Assembly (NCBI RefSeq): GCF_900104065.1
Contig: NZ_FNLC01000003.1
Coordinates: forward strand, 1 to 64,000
Origin: Natronobacterium texcoconense
GTDB lineage: Archaea; Halobacteriota; Halobacteria; Halobacteriales; Natrialbaceae
Direction of reading: 5' to 3'
Length of the DNA stretch: 64,000 bases
Positions 61,398 through 64,000 of this stretch are shown here, piece by piece. Positions within the stretch are counted from its first letter, which is position 1. Every line of letters starts with the position of its first letter. Under the pieces are notes generated by a model. That model made no database searches. It was given only the letters and a program-made list of their open reading frames with translations, and was not told where the DNA came from. Both the position numbers and the translations under genes were made by a program.

Positions 61398-61977
61398 AAC
61401 GGGTCGTCGACTCTCATCTCTTTCCACAAGGCCACCTACTCACCAGATACGAATGATCGAGTATCGACAACGATGTCGAAGAAACCGTTCTCGGAAGACA
61501 GATAGAAAGCCCCTGGCCCCGTTCAGTCCCACCCAGGACCTCGCCCTCCCCATCCGACTCGCTCACTCCGTTCGCTCGTCCCTCGCGAGTGACTGAGCCG
61601 CCCTCGCTTTTGCTCGGACGGCTCACCAGCGCGCCCAGCGGCCGGGAGTGCGACTCGAGCAGAGGCGAGAGTCGCACGATCCGGGGGAGGGCAGGCTCTC
61701 CCTGGCGTCTTGGCGAGCGAAGCGAGCCGAGACTCGGAAGACGCATGTGCGTCTTCCGGCGGACTGAAAGGGCGATGGCGCTGTCGCGCAGCGCGTGGTC
61801 GTCTCAGCGACCACTATCCGCGCGAGCCAGGATATGTCGCTGCGCGACCGCGACAGCGGCGAGGGCTTTCGTCGCGTTCTCGTCTACTGATTCGATCCCC
61901 TCGATTCGAATTCCCTCACCAAAACCCGACAGAAACGATATTCGAGCGGCATACTCGAACGCGCTCGAGCGACGAAA
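61398..61977. repeat. Long structured intergenic region with several hairpins
   Basis: A 580-base gap without a gene between convergent transcripts. The block 61646-61695 repeats 56832-56881 (hairpin GTGCGACTC/GAGTCGCAC at 61648-61677). A perfect 11-bp hairpin CGGAAGACGCA-TG-TGCGTCTTCCG is at 61735-61758. GGACTGAAAGGGCG follows, then GTCGCGCAGCG (61783-61793) pairs with CGCTGCGCGAC (61838-61848) around an inner stem GTGGTCG-TCTCAG-CGACCAC (61795-61814). These suggest a folded RNA or mobile repeat. Confidence 0.62.
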
Positions 61978-62994
61978 TTACGCCTCGTACTCGGCCACCT
62001 TTACGAGTTGTTTGCCGATGTTGTCGCCTTCGAAGAGTCCCAGGAACGCGTCGGGGGCGTTCTCGAAGCCCTCGACGACGTGTTCGCGGTACTGGACGTC
62101 ACCGTTCTGAACGAACCTCGAGAGGCGCTTTAGCGCCTGACCCCACCGCTGCTGGTAGTCGCTGACGAGGAACCCCTCGACGGTCGCGCGGGATTCGATG
62201 AGTTTCGCGAGTTTTCGGGGGCCGGTCGGGACGTCGGTCGCGTTGTAGAGTGCGATCTGGCCGCAGACGGCGACGCGGGCGTCGACGTTCAGCCGCGGCC
62301 AGACGGCGTCCGTGATCGGGCCGCCGACGTTGTCGAAGTAGCAGTCGACGCCGTCGGGACAGGCGTCGTCGATCGCACCGGAGAGGTCGTCGGTCTCCCT
62401 GTAGTTGATCGCCGCGTCGAAGCCGAGGTCGTCGGTGAGCCAGTCGACTTTCGCCTCGCTGCCGGCGGTGCCGACGACGCGTGCGCCCGAGAGTTTAGCG
62501 AGTTGGCCGACCACGGAGCCGACCGCACCGGCCGCGGCGGAGACGACGACCGTGTCGCCAGGCATCGGCTCACAGACGTCGTTCAGCCCCCAGTAGGCCG
62601 TCACGCCGGGCATTCCGAGGACGCCAAGCGCCGTCGAAATCGGGCCGTGGTCGGGGTTCACTTCCTGGAGGTCGCCGGCGTCGGCGACGGCGTGTTCGGC
62701 CCACAGGAGTTCGCCGGTGACGATATCGCCCTCGTCGAACGCCGCGCTGTTAGACTCGAGTACTTCGCCGACGACGCTGGCTTGCATCGGGTCGCCGACG
62801 TCCCACGGTTCGGCGTAGGATTCGGCGTCGCGCATCCGACCGCGCATGTAGGGGTCGACCGACTGGTAGAGCGTCTTCACGAGTATCTCGTTCGGGCCGG
62901 GCTCGGGTCGATCGACGGTCACGAGTTCGAAGTTGTCATGGGTCGGTTCGCCGACGGGACGGCTGGCGAGTCGCCACTGGCGTGTCTGAGCCAT
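61978..62994 (-). CDS. Zinc-free MDR-family NADP(H)-dependent oxidoreductase
   Basis: This 338-residue protein of the prostaglandin-reductase/leukotriene-B4-dehydrogenase group (medium-chain reductase without zinc) has Y-Q-S-V-D-P-Y-M-R-G-R-M-R-D near residue 48. The cofactor motif is V-S-A-A-A-G-A-V-G-S-V-V-G-Q-L (~140), with Y-F-D-N-V-G-G and the C-terminal E-G-F-E-N-A-P-D-A-F-L-G-L-F. It reduces enones or quinones with NADPH. Single gene with AT-poor flanks. Confidence 0.9.
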   Translation of the reverse strand: MAQTRQWRLASRPVGEPTHDNFELVTVDRPEPGPNEILVKTLYQSVDPYMRGRMRDAESYAEPWDVGDPMQASVVGEVLESNSAAFDEGDIVTGELLWAEHAVADAGDLQEVNPDHGPISTALGVLGMPGVTAYWGLNDVCEPMPGDTVVVSAAAGAVGSVVGQLAKLSGARVVGTAGSEAKVDWLTDDLGFDAAINYRETDDLSGAIDDACPDGVDCYFDNVGGPITDAVWPRLNVDARVAVCGQIALYNATDVPTGPRKLAKLIESRATVEGFLVSDYQQRWGQALKRLSRFVQNGDVQYREHVVEGFENAPDAFLGLFEGDNIGKQLVKVAEYEA

Positions 62995-63147
62995 ACCGAA
63001 AGGTGAACGCGCCGACAGGTGAAGATTTGGCTCCCGGCACTCCCCCGTTCGCGACTCACGGTCCGCGTCGCAAACGCTCGAAGACCGACGTTCCCACCCC
63101 TCGAGAGCGCATCGAACCTTTTTGCTCCTGTCCGTGTAAGTTCGGCT

Positions 63148-63849
63148 ATGGGAACGACTCGCAAGTTCCTCGAGGAGCTACTTGCCGGCAACCAGCGCCA
63201 CGTCGAGTCCCTCCCCGACGATTACTTCGCCGAGGTTCAGACGAGCCAGCATCCGGAGACGGTCGCGATCTGTTGCTCCGACTCGCGAGTCCCACAGGAA
63301 CACATGTGGGGGTTCGATCATCCGGGAGTGGTCTTCACGCCGAGTAATATCGGTAACCAGGTCTGGGACGAGGACGACGGCGAGCGGATCGTCGACGGCG
63401 GGGTGCTGTATCCGATTCACCACACCGACACCGACGCCGCAGCCGTCGTCGGTCACACGGGCTGTGGGGCCGTCACCGCGGCCTATCGGGTCGCGACCGG
63501 CGGAGAGCTACCCGGCCCGCAGGGTGTCGACAAGTGGGTCGAGATGCTCGTTCCCGTCATCGAAGAGGCCCTCGAGAGCGACCTGATCGACCGCAGCGTG
63601 GCCGACGAGCGGGTGATCGACCAGCTCGTCGAGTACAACGTCGACTACCAGGCGGGGTTCCTCCGCGAATCAGAGGACGTCCCGGACGACGTCGACGTCT
63701 ACGGCTTCGTCTACGACTTTCAGGGAGTGTACGGCAACGAGTACGGGCGGGCGTACCTGGTCAACGTCAACGGCGAGACCGACTCCGAGCGGATCGGCGA
63801 GTTGATTCCCGACGAGTTCGCGACGGCGACCGAGAGCCTGCTGTACTGA
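63148..63849 (+). CDS. Beta-class carbonic anhydrase
   Basis: This 233-residue zinc enzyme converts CO2 and bicarbonate. Zinc ligands are Cys43 in A-I-C-C-S-D-S-R and His103/Cys106 in G-H-T-G-C-G-A-V, with Asp45 and Arg47 as the active-site pair. Length matches plant-like beta enzymes. ATG 63148 chosen, since the upstream frame to 63019 is Arg-rich shadow. It helps supply bicarbonate for carboxylation or pH balance in the cytoplasm. Confidence 0.93.
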   Translation: MGTTRKFLEELLAGNQRHVESLPDDYFAEVQTSQHPETVAICCSDSRVPQEHMWGFDHPGVVFTPSNIGNQVWDEDDGERIVDGGVLYPIHHTDTDAAAVVGHTGCGAVTAAYRVATGGELPGPQGVDKWVEMLVPVIEEALESDLIDRSVADERVIDQLVEYNVDYQAGFLRESEDVPDDVDVYGFVYDFQGVYGNEYGRAYLVNVNGETDSERIGELIPDEFATATESLLY

Positions 63850-63893
63850 CCGAGGTCGGTATCGTTTTGTCACTCGTGGCGAAACGATCGACT

Positions 63894-64000
63894 ATGCGGA
63901 ACCGTTTCGAGTCCGACGTCGGCTTTTACTACGCTGTCGGCGCGTTCACGATCACGATCTTCGTCGTCGGACTGGCCGTGCTCACCGTGGTCGCGCCGGC
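63894..64000 (+). CDS. Membrane protein N-terminus, cut by window edge
   Basis: ATG 63894 opens a frame reading M-R-N-R-F-E-S-D-V-G-F-Y-Y-A-V-G-A-F-T-I, followed by a hydrophobic helix (T-I-F-V-V-G-L-A-V-L-T-V-V-A-P-A) running to the window end. Only about 35 residues are visible. The start, 44 bases after the carbonic anhydrase stop, suggests a possible operon. Nothing more can be said. Confidence 0.6.
   Translation, partial: MRNRFESDVGFYYAVGAFTITIFVVGLAVLTVVAP

Noticed and set aside
1-64000. CRISPR array
   Set aside because: No regularly spaced direct repeats with unique spacers were seen anywhere.

Overview
This is a 64 kb stretch of haloarchaeal chromosome. The evidence is GC-rich DNA, very acidic proteins, a haloarchaeal 16S rRNA 5' end, CTTAAG/TTTAAATA-type archaeal promoters, an intron-containing CAU tRNA, and many Halobacteria-only families (HTH-10 regulators, HalOD1, ba3 oxidase, HVO_0476-type zinc finger, SPW, DUF2249). 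The style fits the Natrialbales (Natrinema/Haloterrigena-like); that placement is an inference. Most genes look like ordinary core or conserved haloarchaeal genes. Accessory or decaying DNA sits around 0.5-1.5, 7.9-8.3, 10-20, 27 and 40-47 kb.

Layout. 0-0.7 kb: 5' part of a 16S rRNA gene (minus strand) with leader and promoter, then a wrecked Gfo/Idh/MocA gene. 1.2-7.8 kb: Orc1/Cdc6-type AAA+ protein, rubredoxin-like and SPW membrane proteins, and a beta-oxidation pair (acyl-CoA dehydrogenase; fused 3-hydroxyacyl-CoA dehydrogenase/enoyl-CoA hydratase). 8.4-9.9 kb: HemAT-type globin-coupled chemotaxis transducer. 10-20 kb: a redox/metal accessory block (frameshifted membrane protein, 1-Cys peroxiredoxin, four-repeat DUF2249 protein, two cupins, HalOD1, tiny zinc proteins, molybdopterin oxidoreductase, Tat-secreted multicopper oxidase, DtxR-like regulator, HMA copper-binding protein, THUMP protein). 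It ends in an ABCE1/Rli1 paralogue that has lost every iron-sulfur cysteine. 21.8-26.6 kb: small unknowns, an acetolactate-synthase-like/aldehyde dehydrogenase pair and a divergent HTH-10 regulator. 26.9-28.2 kb: intron-bearing tRNA(CAU), a decapitated TnpB and a DUF7091 gene. 28.2-34.8 kb: ba3-type terminal oxidase operon with a divergent copper-delivery operon (small oxidase subunit, TauE/SafE-like exporter, copper P-type ATPase). 34.8-40.3 kb: housekeeping genes, a MarR-like antitoxin/PemK toxin pair with a frameshifted toxin, tRNA-Thr and nadE.

40.5-47 kb: tRNA-Gly, then a tandemly duplicated unit consisting of tRNA-Asp, a dCACHE-type chemotaxis transducer and an ~80 bp palindrome. Each of these three tRNA genes is followed by a hairpin whose outer stem is an inverted copy of that tRNA's own T-arm. 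47-64 kb: Bat-like REC-GAF-HTH regulator, two isoaspartyl methyltransferase-family genes, HVO_0476 zinc finger, aminopeptidase, PAP2 phosphatase, type II GAPDH, Hsp20, RimK-like ligase, ribosomal protein L10e with an upstream winged-helix gene, site-2 protease with CBS domains, an ABC exporter, an MDR-type oxidoreductase, beta-carbonic anhydrase, and the start of a membrane protein cut by the window edge. Three long intergenic regions here carry strong hairpins and share short repeated blocks.

The most unusual items are the cysteine-less ABCE1 in a copper/redox neighbourhood, the T-arm-mirrored hairpins behind tRNA genes, the duplicated tRNA-Asp/transducer unit with its 87-nt direct repeats and gene-end palindromes, and the repeated structured intergenic blocks. 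All coordinates come from reading the sequence. No database search was run, so family names rest on motif recognition.
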